From Ramlibacter lithotrophicus (GTDB taxonomy: Bacteria; Pseudomonadota; Gammaproteobacteria; Burkholderiales; Burkholderiaceae_C): 64,000 nucleotides of DNA. The notes beneath the pieces are model-generated. The model was not told the DNA's origin and ran no database searches. It saw nothing but the letters and a program-made list of their open reading frames with translations. Made by a program: the position numbers and the translations under genes. This document shows, piece by piece, positions 41,018 to 50,083 of the stretch (position 1 is its first letter; every line of letters begins with the position of its first letter). The DNA lies in the NCBI RefSeq assembly GCF_012184415.1, contig NZ_VTOX01000001.1:1213739-1277738 (forward strand), written 5' to 3'.

Positions 41018-41845
41018 ATGACCTACTGCGTCGGCATCAAGCTCAATGCGGGACTGGTGTTCCTCAGCGACTCGCGCACCAACGCGGGCGTGGACAACAT
41101 CAGCACCTTCCGCAAGATGATCGTGTACGAGCGCGCGGGCGACCGCTGCATGGTGCTGCTGTCGGCCGGCAACCTGAGCATCGCCCAGTCGGTGCGCGAG
41201 ATCCTGCAGGTCGAGCAGTTGCAGGAGCGGCCGGACGTGGAGCCGCTCACCATCTGGAACGCCAGGAGCATGTTCGACGCCGCGCGCGTGCTGGGCAACG
41301 CCGTGCGCCACGTCTACGACCGCGACGCCAAGGCCCTGGAGCACGCGGGCGTCGACTTCAACGTGTCCCTGGTGTTCGGCGGGCAGATCCGCGGCGAGGG
41401 CATGCGCCTGTTCCAGGTCTATTCGGCCGGCAACTTCATCGAGGCGACGCTCGAGACGCCGTACTTCCAGATCGGCGAGTCCAAGTACGGCAAGCCGGTG
41501 CTCGATCGGGTCATCACGCCGGACACGCCGCTGGACGAGGCGGCCAAGTGCGCCCTGGTGTCCATGGACTCGACGATGAAATCCAACCTGTCGGTCGGGC
41601 CGCCGCTGGACCTGGTGGTCTACGAGGCGAATCGCTTCGAGACCGACAAGATCGTCTGCATCGACATGCAGAACCCCTACTACCGCATGCTGCACAGCAG
41701 CTGGGGGCAGAAGCTGCGCGAGGTGTTCGACAGCCTCGAAGACCCGGTGTGGGACGACGCGCACACCGACGTCCCGCTGAAGGTGTCCGGCGGCCGCAGC
41801 AAGCCGCTCAAGAAGATCTCCAGGCCAGACGAGCGGCTGATTTGA
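41018..41845 (+). CDS. Proteasome-type protease, Anbu family
   Basis: HslV-like N-terminal-nucleophile hydrolase of 275 aa (peptidase family of proteasome beta subunits). After Met removal the N-terminus is TYCVGIKLNAGLVFLSDSRT, with Thr as nucleophile and an Asp-containing strand as in Anbu. It lacks the HslU ATPase partner. Anbu genes usually cluster with an alpha-E protein, a transglutaminase-like protein and a permuted ATP-grasp gene; none of these is present here. It starts 4 bases after mutS and may share its transcript. Confidence 0.9.
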   Translation: MTYCVGIKLNAGLVFLSDSRTNAGVDNISTFRKMIVYERAGDRCMVLLSAGNLSIAQSVREILQVEQLQERPDVEPLTIWNARSMFDAARVLGNAVRHVYDRDAKALEHAGVDFNVSLVFGGQIRGEGMRLFQVYSAGNFIEATLETPYFQIGESKYGKPVLDRVITPDTPLDEAAKCALVSMDSTMKSNLSVGPPLDLVVYEANRFETDKIVCIDMQNPYYRMLHSSWGQKLREVFDSLEDPVWDDAHTDVPLKVSGGRSKPLKKISRPDERLI

Positions 41846-41942
41846 ACCGGCCACGCGCCGGCGCACGCGCGCAAGCGGCGGACTCAGCCGTGGCGCGGGC
41901 ACAATGCGGGTCTGCGCCCCGCCGGCACGCCGCCATGGCCCC

Positions 41943-42746
41943 ATGACACTGATCGTCTTCTCCCACGCCAACAGCTTTCCCGCCACCACGTACAACGTGC
42001 TGTTCAAGCACCTGCGCTCGCGCGGATTCCAGGTGCGCGCCATCGAGAAGTACGGCCACGACCCGGCCTACCCGGTCACCAACAACTGGACCCACCTCGT
42101 GCAGCAGCTGCACGATTTCGCGGCGCGCGAGACCGACAGGCATGGCGCGCCGGCGTTCCTGGTCGGCCACTCGCTCGGCGGCTTTCTCAGCCTGATGTGC
42201 GCGGCGCGGCATCCGAAGCTGGCCCGCGGCGTGCTGCTGCTGGATTCGCCGCTGCTGGGGGGCTGGAAGGCGACGGCGTTCGGCGCCATCAAGCGCACGC
42301 CCCTGGTCGGCTCCATTTCGCCGGGGCGGGTCAGCCGCCGCCGCAAGAATCGCTGGCCCGGCGTCGAGGCGGCCTTCGAGCATTTCCGCCACAAGAAGGC
42401 GTTCGCGCACTGGGACGAGCAGGTGCTGCGGGACTACGTCACCCACGGCACCGTGGCGGAAGGCGGCGAGCGCGTCCTGTCGTTCGACCGCGACGTGGAG
42501 ACCATGATCTACAACACCCTGCCGGACAACTTCGACGGCATGCTGCGCCGCCACCCGCTGAAGTGCCCGGTGGCGTTCATCGGCGGGCTGCAGTCGGAGG
42601 AGAACCGGCAGGTGGGCCTGGCCATGACGCAGCAGGTCACCCGCGGCCGCATGGCGATGCTCGATGGCAGCCACCTGTACCCGATGGAAAAGCCGCTGGC
42701 CACGGCGGCGGCCATCGAGGCGGCGCTGCGTTCGCTGGAAGCTTGA
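41943..42746 (+). CDS. Alpha/beta hydrolase
   Basis: Hydrolase of 267 aa. It starts MTLIVFSHANSFPATTYNVL, which supplies the oxyanion-hole strand. The nucleophile elbow is LVGHSLGGFLSLM (about residues 77-89), and the late His is in MLDGSHLYPME. An Asp is likely in the preceding strand. There is no signal peptide. The substrate is unknown; esterase or lipase-like activity is possible. ATG 41943 is the only start close to the domain. Confidence 0.85.
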   Translation: MTLIVFSHANSFPATTYNVLFKHLRSRGFQVRAIEKYGHDPAYPVTNNWTHLVQQLHDFAARETDRHGAPAFLVGHSLGGFLSLMCAARHPKLARGVLLLDSPLLGGWKATAFGAIKRTPLVGSISPGRVSRRRKNRWPGVEAAFEHFRHKKAFAHWDEQVLRDYVTHGTVAEGGERVLSFDRDVETMIYNTLPDNFDGMLRRHPLKCPVAFIGGLQSEENRQVGLAMTQQVTRGRMAMLDGSHLYPMEKPLATAAAIEAALRSLEA

Positions 42747-42811
42747 CCGGGCGCATTGACGAGCTGGGGTGCGCGGGCTAGGTTGGCGGTATTTCCTCGA
42801 AGGAGACCGCG

Positions 42812-44515
42812 ATGGCCACCAATCCGTTTGGCTCCCTGACGCTGCGCGACCTCGGGGACGTGGGCCAGGTCAGGGCCTACGTGCTGTCCCTGTATGACCA
42901 GTCGATGGCCGCGCTCGTCGCCGCGTCCGCCTATGTGGACACCAGCGCCGCGATGGCCCTGGTCACCAGCTACCGCAACCAGACGATCGCCCTGTTCGAC
43001 CAGCTGGCGATCGACCTGCCGTCGATCGCCACGGTCTACCCCCTGGACACGCCGCTGTCGTCCATCATGGACCAGGCCTATGGCAGCAGCCTGGGCGGTG
43101 CGGACATGTCGTCGTTCCTGGGCGGCTACACGTTGCCGGACTTTCCCGATCTCACGCCCGCGCCGACCCCGGCCCCGACGCCCGTGCCCACCCCCGCCCC
43201 CGAGCCGGTCACGCTGCCCGACGTGATGCCCACCGGGCCCGCGCCTTACTCGGGCGACGGCGTGCGGATCTACGGCGACACGCCGATGCTGCTGCGCGAA
43301 ACCGATCCTTCCATCCCGCTCCAGGCCGCCTTCACGCGCGTCCCCGGCACCTTCGAATACGTCTCGCCGACGGCATCGCCGGAGAACCTCACCGTGGGCG
43401 GCTATCGCGCGGCGACCGAGGAGGGTTTCTGGGAGCTGATCGGCGACGCGGCCGAGATCACCTGGAAGGGGCTGCTGGGCGCCGGCGCCCAGATGCTCGG
43501 CTTCGGCGACTTCTACGCCAAGGCCGAGAACGTGCGCGAGATCGGCGACGCGCAGGAAAAGGTCGTCGAAGGCACGATCGGCGTCATGCGCGACGGCATG
43601 GAGGTCATCAACGGCCGCATGACGCTGGGCCAGTTCGAGTCGCGGTACGACGCGTTCAGCACCGGTACCCAGAGCACCTTCGACCAGATGCTGCAGAGCC
43701 AGCTCGCGGGCCAGGCGCCCGGCAACTGGGGCACCATCTTCGGCCAGCTGGTCGGCATCGGCCAGAAGGTCAGCGCGAAGATCAGCATCACCAACTCGTT
43801 CACGCTCAGCGTCAGCGGCGACACCACGCTGCAGGGCGGCAACGCCGGCAACTACTTCGTCGGCGGCGACCAGTTCAACACGATGTTCCTCGGCGGCGGC
43901 AACAGCCTGGCCGTCGGCGGCGACGGCGGCAACCGCATCCATTCCGGCACCGGCAACGACGTGATCGTCGGCGGCGCCTCGGTGGACACCGCCGTCTATG
44001 GCGCTGTCCGCGCGGCCTTCGACATCGCGCGCACCGGCAGCACCTTCACCGTCGCCGACCGGCAAGGCACGTTCGGCACCGACACGCTCGATCGCGTCGA
44101 ACGGCTGGAATTCAGCGACGTCAAGCTGGCGTTCGACATGGACGGCAGCGCCGGCAACACGGCGCGGATGATAGGCGCGGCGCTGGGCACCGCGTCGCTC
44201 GTCCCGGCTTACGTCAAGGAAGGCCTGGCCCTGTTCGACGCCGGCTGGACCCCGACCCAGGTCGCCGCCCTCGTCGCCGGGCTGCCGCTGTTCCAGGCGC
44301 TCGCGGGCTCGAGCAGCAACAACGATTTCGTGCGCCTGGTCTACCGCAACGTCACCGGCGTCGCACCTTCGACCGCGGAGCTGAACCTGTACGCGGGCAT
44401 GCTGGACAGCGGCACCGGCCGCGCCGACCTGCTGGCGATGGCGGCGGCGACGCCCCTCAATGGCGACCACGTGAACCTGGTGGGCCTCGCCGCCACGGGA
44501 CTCGAATACCTCTGA
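42812..44515 (+). CDS. RTX-like/DUF4214 protein, probable type I secretion substrate
   Basis: Acidic protein of 567 aa without an N-terminal signal peptide. A proline-rich linker (TPAPTPAPTPVPTPAPEP) is near residue 115. The middle is of unknown fold. Gly-rich repeats GGDGGNRIHSGTGNDVIVGG near residues 369-388 resemble calcium-binding RTX nonapeptides. The C-terminal about 110 residues contain FVRLVYRNVTGVAPSTAELN, typical of DUF4214 domains found in secreted RTX and S-layer-like proteins. No secretion genes adjoin. GGAGA lies before the ATG. Cargo function is unknown. Confidence 0.75.
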   Translation: MATNPFGSLTLRDLGDVGQVRAYVLSLYDQSMAALVAASAYVDTSAAMALVTSYRNQTIALFDQLAIDLPSIATVYPLDTPLSSIMDQAYGSSLGGADMSSFLGGYTLPDFPDLTPAPTPAPTPVPTPAPEPVTLPDVMPTGPAPYSGDGVRIYGDTPMLLRETDPSIPLQAAFTRVPGTFEYVSPTASPENLTVGGYRAATEEGFWELIGDAAEITWKGLLGAGAQMLGFGDFYAKAENVREIGDAQEKVVEGTIGVMRDGMEVINGRMTLGQFESRYDAFSTGTQSTFDQMLQSQLAGQAPGNWGTIFGQLVGIGQKVSAKISITNSFTLSVSGDTTLQGGNAGNYFVGGDQFNTMFLGGGNSLAVGGDGGNRIHSGTGNDVIVGGASVDTAVYGAVRAAFDIARTGSTFTVADRQGTFGTDTLDRVERLEFSDVKLAFDMDGSAGNTARMIGAALGTASLVPAYVKEGLALFDAGWTPTQVAALVAGLPLFQALAGSSSNNDFVRLVYRNVTGVAPSTAELNLYAGMLDSGTGRADLLAMAAATPLNGDHVNLVGLAATGLEYL

Positions 44516-44635
44516 TCCGGCCGCCCGGGGGTCTGCCTGGCGGGCGCAGCACGGCACGAGCCGTGGCTGCGTCCTACACCTCGACACCGGCGGCGCCCAC
44601 AGCCGCACCGTGCACCGCGCGGCACAGTGCGTCGC

Positions 44636-45391
44636 ATGCCCTTCGCCACCACGTTCCGCCCGCCGTTCCAGGCGCCACCGCTGTCGCTGCTGGCCGTGGA
44701 GCCGCTGCGAGCGATGTTCGACGGCTTGGCCGCGCACTTCGCCTGCGAACGCGGCGCCACTGGCGACGGCCATCCGGTGATCGTCTATCCGGGCCTCGGC
44801 GCCGGGGGCGCGCAGACGGCGCTGCTGCGCCGCTACCTCAGGGACTGCGGCTTCGCCGTGCACGACTGGGAAGGCGGCATCAACACCGGGCCGGTGGGGC
44901 GGTTGCACGAATGGCTTGGCACGCTGCAAGACCACCTGGGCCGGGTGCACGAGGAGCACGGCCGCACGGTGAGCCTGGTGGGCTGGAGCCTGGGCGGGCT
45001 CTATGCGCGCGAACTGGCCAAGTGCCGACCCGCCGCCGTGCGGCAGGTGATCACCCTGGCGACGCCGTTCAACTCGCTGGGGCACGGCAACCACGCCAGC
45101 GGCCTGTTCCAGCTGCTGCACCCCGGCACTTCCCATCTGGGCCCGAAGATGCAGGAGCGGCTGCGCGAAGCGCCGCCGGTGCCGACGACGTCGATCTACA
45201 GCAAGAGCGACGGCATCGTGTCGTGGCGCGGCTGCGTGCAGAAGCGGACCAGGCGCTGCGAGAGCGTGGAGGTGTCGGCGAGCCACCTCGGCATCGTGTC
45301 GCACCCGCAGGTCCTGCGCATCGTCGCCGAGCGGCTGGCGCAGCCCGACGGCCAATGGCGTCCGCTGCGGCCCGCGCGGCGCCTTCCCTGA
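44636..45391 (+). CDS. Alpha/beta hydrolase (lipase-like)
   Basis: Protein of 251 aa. The nucleophile elbow is SLVGWSLGGLYARELAK (about residues 113-130). A GxG oxyanion segment is seen in VIVYPGLGAGGAQTALL, and the catalytic His is probably in SASHLGIVSHPQV. It resembles PGAP1-like/lipase hydrolases that act without a signal peptide. ATG 44636 is used; a GTG nine bases upstream is also possible. It is unrelated in sequence to the hydrolase at 41943. It converges with uppP, which ends on the next base. Confidence 0.82.
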   Translation: MPFATTFRPPFQAPPLSLLAVEPLRAMFDGLAAHFACERGATGDGHPVIVYPGLGAGGAQTALLRRYLRDCGFAVHDWEGGINTGPVGRLHEWLGTLQDHLGRVHEEHGRTVSLVGWSLGGLYARELAKCRPAAVRQVITLATPFNSLGHGNHASGLFQLLHPGTSHLGPKMQERLREAPPVPTTSIYSKSDGIVSWRGCVQKRTRRCESVEVSASHLGIVSHPQVLRIVAERLAQPDGQWRPLRPARRLP

Positions 45392-46216
45392 TCAGGCGGA
45401 CCAGTCGACCCAGCCGGTCATCGCCGTGAGCAGCACGATGATCCCGAAGGCGATGCGGTACCACGCGAACGGCGTGAAGCTGTGGGTGGAGATGTAGCGC
45501 AGCAGCCAGCGCACGCACAGCCAGGCGCTGAGGAACGAGAACAGCAGGCCCACGGCGAACATCGGCAGGTCGGCCAGCGAGAGCAGCGCCCGCTGCTTGT
45601 ACAGGCTGTACGCGCCCGCGCCCACCAGCGTGGGAATCGCGAGGTAGAACGAGAAATCGGTCGCCGCCTTGCGCGACAGCCCGAGCAGCATGCCGCCGAT
45701 GATGGTGGCGCCGCTGCGGCTGGTGCCGGGAATCATGGCGAAGCACTGCACCAGGCCGACCTTCAGCGCGTCCTTCCAGGTCATCGCGTCGACGTCGTGC
45801 ACCCGCACCGATTCGCGCGGCCGCCGCTCGGCCCAGATGATCACGAAGGCGCCGAGGATGAACGTGCTGGCCACGACTTCCGGCGTGAAGAGGTGGGCCT
45901 GGATCGCCTTGCCGAACGCGAGGCCCAGCACGACCGCCGGCAGGAAGCCGATCAGCACGTTGAGCGCGAATCGCTGCGCGTGGCGCTGCGTGGGCAGCGC
46001 GACCAGCGTGTCGCGGATCTTCTGCCAGTAGACGATGATCACCGCGAGGATGGCGCCGGTCTGGATGGCGATGTCGAAGACCTTGGCCTTCTCGTCGTGG
46101 AAGCCGAGCAGGCTCCCCGCCAGGATGAGGTGGCCGGTGCTGGAAATGGGGAGGAACTCGGTCAGCCCCTCGACGATGCCCATGACGGCGGCCTTCACCA
46201 GCAACACGACATCCAC
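45392..46216 (-). CDS. uppP: Undecaprenyl-diphosphatase UppP (BacA)
   Basis: Membrane phosphatase (274 aa) recycling undecaprenyl diphosphate for peptidoglycan synthesis; the family confers bacitracin tolerance. About eight hydrophobic segments are seen, with the active-site motifs [18 protein letters not shown] (about residues 15-33) and [12 protein letters not shown] (about residues 165-177). A GTG start at 46216 with an AAGGAG site fits the family length; an upstream in-frame ATG would add 47 non-conserved residues. Confidence 0.95.
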   Translation of the reverse strand: MDVVLLVKAAVMGIVEGLTEFLPISSTGHLILAGSLLGFHDEKAKVFDIAIQTGAILAVIIVYWQKIRDTLVALPTQRHAQRFALNVLIGFLPAVVLGLAFGKAIQAHLFTPEVVASTFILGAFVIIWAERRPRESVRVHDVDAMTWKDALKVGLVQCFAMIPGTSRSGATIIGGMLLGLSRKAATDFSFYLAIPTLVGAGAYSLYKQRALLSLADLPMFAVGLLFSFLSAWLCVRWLLRYISTHSFTPFAWYRIAFGIIVLLTAMTGWVDWSA

Positions 46217-46410
46217 GCGCTCTCCTTGAAAAGAGGCTGGATTATCGCTGGGCTTCACCATTCGCCAGGTGGCCCGACCGGGCCATGGCTCGTGCGGTGC
46301 GTAGGAGACTGCCCACGTCCGGATGCGCGCGGCCGGCCTTGGATCAGCCAGCCACAACGCTACCTTGTGGCCATGGGAGTGATTCCTCCCGCACCACAGG
46401 AGCCATCGAG

Positions 46411-46626
46411 ATGAACAAGCACCAGGTCAAGGGCGTGACCAACCAGGTCACCGGCAAGATCAAGGAAGCCGTCGGCAAGGCGACCGACGACCAGTCGCTG
46501 CGCGCCAAGGGCGCCGCCCGCGACACCAAGGGCAAGCTGCAGGAAAAGGTCGGCGACGCGAAGGAAGCGCAGCGCGAGGCGCGGATCGAGCACGAGGCCG
46601 ACCGCGGCCACCTCGACAAGCGCTGA
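46411..46626 (+). CDS. CsbD-family stress protein
   Basis: Small hydrophilic protein of 71 aa. It has the CsbD repeats [20 protein letters not shown] and [20 protein letters not shown], followed by a charged tail. Members are induced by general stress or osmotic upshift in many bacteria, and their molecular role is unknown. A CAGGAG site precedes the ATG. It converges on the rhodanese/MBL gene with only three bases between. Confidence 0.93.
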   Translation: MNKHQVKGVTNQVTGKIKEAVGKATDDQSLRAKGAARDTKGKLQEKVGDAKEAQREARIEHEADRGHLDKR

Positions 46627-46629
46627 GCG

Positions 46630-48033
46630 TCAGCCGGCGGGCTGGCCTTCCAGCGGGTAGCCTGCGCGCTTCCATGCCTGCATGCTGCCCGGCATGTTCG
46701 CGACCTCGGCCACGCCGGCGCGCTGCAGCACGCTGGTGCCGATCGAAGCGCGGTAGCCGCTGTCGCAGTAGACGACCACCGGCTTGCCGCGCGGCAATTC
46801 GCCGGCGCGCGCCGGCAGTTCGGGCAGATAGACATGCCGGGCGCCGGGCAGGTGGCCGCTCGCCCACTCGTGCGGCGCCCGCACGTCGACCAGCGTGAAG
46901 TCGCCGGGGCGATCGTGGACCTGCGCCGCCGTCACCTGCGCCGTCGCCACCACGTCATGCCCGGCGTTGTCCCATGCCGTCATGCCGCCCACCAGATAGC
47001 CGGCGAAGCGCGTGAACCCGGTGCGCAGGAAAAGCCGCAGCACCTCGTCGAGCGCGCCGTCGCTCTCCACCACCAGCAGCAGCGGCTGCGCCGGATCCAG
47101 CATCCACCCGGCCCAGATCGGAAGCTGCGCTGCCATGCCGATGTTGAGCGCGCCTTTCACATGGCCGCCGCCGAACGCCAGCATGTGGCGCGTGTCGACG
47201 ACCACGGCGCCGCCCTCTTCCATGCGCCTGGCGAATTCCTCCGCCGGCAGCGGCGGCGCGACCGGCAACCCGTGCCGCACCGCCGGGCCGACCGTATTGG
47301 TTTCCTTCAGCCGCGGGTAGTAGGACGGTTTCGGCGGCAGGCCGTCCAGTGCGAACCGCCGGAACTGCTCCTCGCTGCGGCACTGCAGGTGCGGGTTGAA
47401 GCGGCGCTCGTAGCCGATGGTGCTCGAGAGCCGGTCGCCGATGGCCGCCCCGCAAGGCGAGCCATGGGCGTGCGTGGGATGGATGATCACGCCGTCGTCG
47501 AGCTTCAGGTAGAAGTCGTGGAGCGTGCGGTACTGCGCCGCCGTCAGCGCCTGGGCCCGGTCCGGCCCGAGGAGGTCAGTGCGTCCGGCGGCGTTGATCA
47601 GGAGGCTGCCGCCGGTGAACACCGCATACGGCGCCTGCTCGCGGCCCTCCTCGGCGACCAGGAACGCCATGTGCTCCGGCGTGTGGCCTGGCGTATGCCG
47701 GGCCGTCAGCACGGTGCTGCCGAAGGCGAGGCAGTCCCCGTCGCGCAGGGCCTCGTGCGCGTAGCCGTACGGCGCCGCGTCTTCCGCGCTGCTGCACAGG
47801 GTGGCGTTGCCGACGCGAGCCGCGAGCTCGTTGGCGCCGCTCAGGAAGTCCTCGTGCACATGGGTCTGCAGGATGTGCGTGATCGCGACCTTGTGCCGGC
47901 GCGCGAGTTGCAGGTAGACGTCGACGTCGGCCTGCGGGTCGATCACGGCGGCGGTGCCGGCCGAATCGTCGCCGATGAGATAGCTGAGGTCGCCGAGTCC
48001 TTCGGTGACGACGCGTTCGAAGACCAATGCCAT
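46630..48033 (-). CDS. Metallo-beta-lactamase-fold hydrolase with two rhodanese domains
   Basis: Protein of 467 aa. Residues 1-250 form an ETHE1-like MBL domain with THVHEDFLSG (His-x-His-x-Asp) and RHTPGHTPEHMAFL. Residues 255-355 form a rhodanese domain whose active-site Cys is replaced (VVESDGALDE). Residues 365-467 form a second rhodanese domain with an intact active-site loop, VVYCDSGYRASIG. Related MBL-rhodanese proteins act as persulfide dioxygenases or sulfur-transfer enzymes in sulfide detoxification. That role is inferred. Confidence 0.87.
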   Translation of the reverse strand: MALVFERVVTEGLGDLSYLIGDDSAGTAAVIDPQADVDVYLQLARRHKVAITHILQTHVHEDFLSGANELAARVGNATLCSSAEDAAPYGYAHEALRDGDCLAFGSTVLTARHTPGHTPEHMAFLVAEEGREQAPYAVFTGGSLLINAAGRTDLLGPDRAQALTAAQYRTLHDFYLKLDDGVIIHPTHAHGSPCGAAIGDRLSSTIGYERRFNPHLQCRSEEQFRRFALDGLPPKPSYYPRLKETNTVGPAVRHGLPVAPPLPAEEFARRMEEGGAVVVDTRHMLAFGGGHVKGALNIGMAAQLPIWAGWMLDPAQPLLLVVESDGALDEVLRLFLRTGFTRFAGYLVGGMTAWDNAGHDVVATAQVTAAQVHDRPGDFTLVDVRAPHEWASGHLPGARHVYLPELPARAGELPRGKPVVVYCDSGYRASIGTSVLQRAGVAEVANMPGSMQAWKRAGYPLEGQPAG

Positions 48034-48107
48034 GTCCGCTCCCTGACCGGTGTCGCGCCGGTATACCAGAGGGCGGACGCGCCCGGGGGCCGCTGTTGCA
48101 GACTGCG

Positions 48108-49336
<1,229 letters not shown>

Positions 49337-49340
<4 letters not shown>

Positions 49341-50083
49341 GCAGCCCTGGGGTCAGATTCCAATTCTTTCCGCCGAACCGCCGACGCCCGGAAATTGGAA
49401 TCTGACCCCGATTTGTCTTCGAGGATCCGCCCGTCGCGGAAGACGATCCTGCGCCGCGCCCACGCCGCGATGTCCGCCTCGTGGGTGACGATGATCACCG
49501 TGATGCCCTGGCCGTTGAGGTCAGCCAGCAGCCGCATGATGTCTTCCGACGTCTGCGAATCGAGCGCCCCCGTGGGCTCGTCGGCGAGGATCAGCTGCGG
49601 ATCGTTCACCAGCGCGCGCGCGATCGCCACGCGCTGCTGCTGGCCGCCCGACAGCTCGCCCGGCGTGTGGTGGCAGCGCTCGCCCAGGCCCACCTTGCGC
49701 AGGGCCGCCACGGCCCGGTCGCGCCGCAGCGCCGCCTTCACGCCCGAATACACCATCGGCAGCTCCACGTTCTCCGCCGCGCTGGTGCGCGGCAGCAGGT
49801 TGAACTGCTGGAACACGAAGCCGATCCGGCGGTTGCGGATCGACGCGAGCTGGTTCGCGCTCATGCCCTCCACCGCCTCGCCCGCCAGCCGGTACGTGCC
49901 GCTGGTCGGCCGGTCGAGGCAACCGAGGATGTTCATCAGCGTCGACTTGCCGGAGCCCGACGCGCCCATGATCGCGACGAACTCGCCCTCCTCGATGTCG
50001 ACCGACACGCCGCGCAGCGCGTGCACCGTCTGGTCGCCCATCTGGTAGGCCTTGGCGATGTCGCGCGCTTCGATGAGGGCCAT
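49337..50083 (-). CDS. MacB-like ABC transporter ATP-binding protein
   Basis: ABC ATPase of 248 aa. Walker A is GASGSGKSTLMN, the signature is LSGGQQQRVAIARAL, and Walker B is LILADEPTGALDS, typical of the LolD/MacB group. The last about 25 residues (from DSNFRAS to ELESD) are encoded by a palindromic repeat, not by the ABC fold. The repeat probably invaded or replaced the original end of the gene. It is coupled by four-base overlaps to the adaptor and permease genes. Confidence 0.93.
49349..49409. repeat. REP-like palindrome inside the 3' end of the ATPase gene
   Basis: The 17-base arm GGGGTCAGATTCCAATT at 49349-49365 is perfectly inverted at 49393-49409. The loop is 27 bases and contains CGCCGAACCG. 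A diverged single arm of the same family is found at 63457-63489. It is in frame with the ATPase gene and encodes its tail. Such GTCAGA/TCCAATT palindromes are typical of REP elements mobilised by RAYT transposases (inference). Confidence 0.75.

Noticed and set aside
42509..45355. A 948-codon open frame on the minus strand across the RTX protein and two hydrolases
   Set aside because: The opposite strand carries three well-supported genes. This frame has low-complexity Arg/His/Ala composition and no domain.
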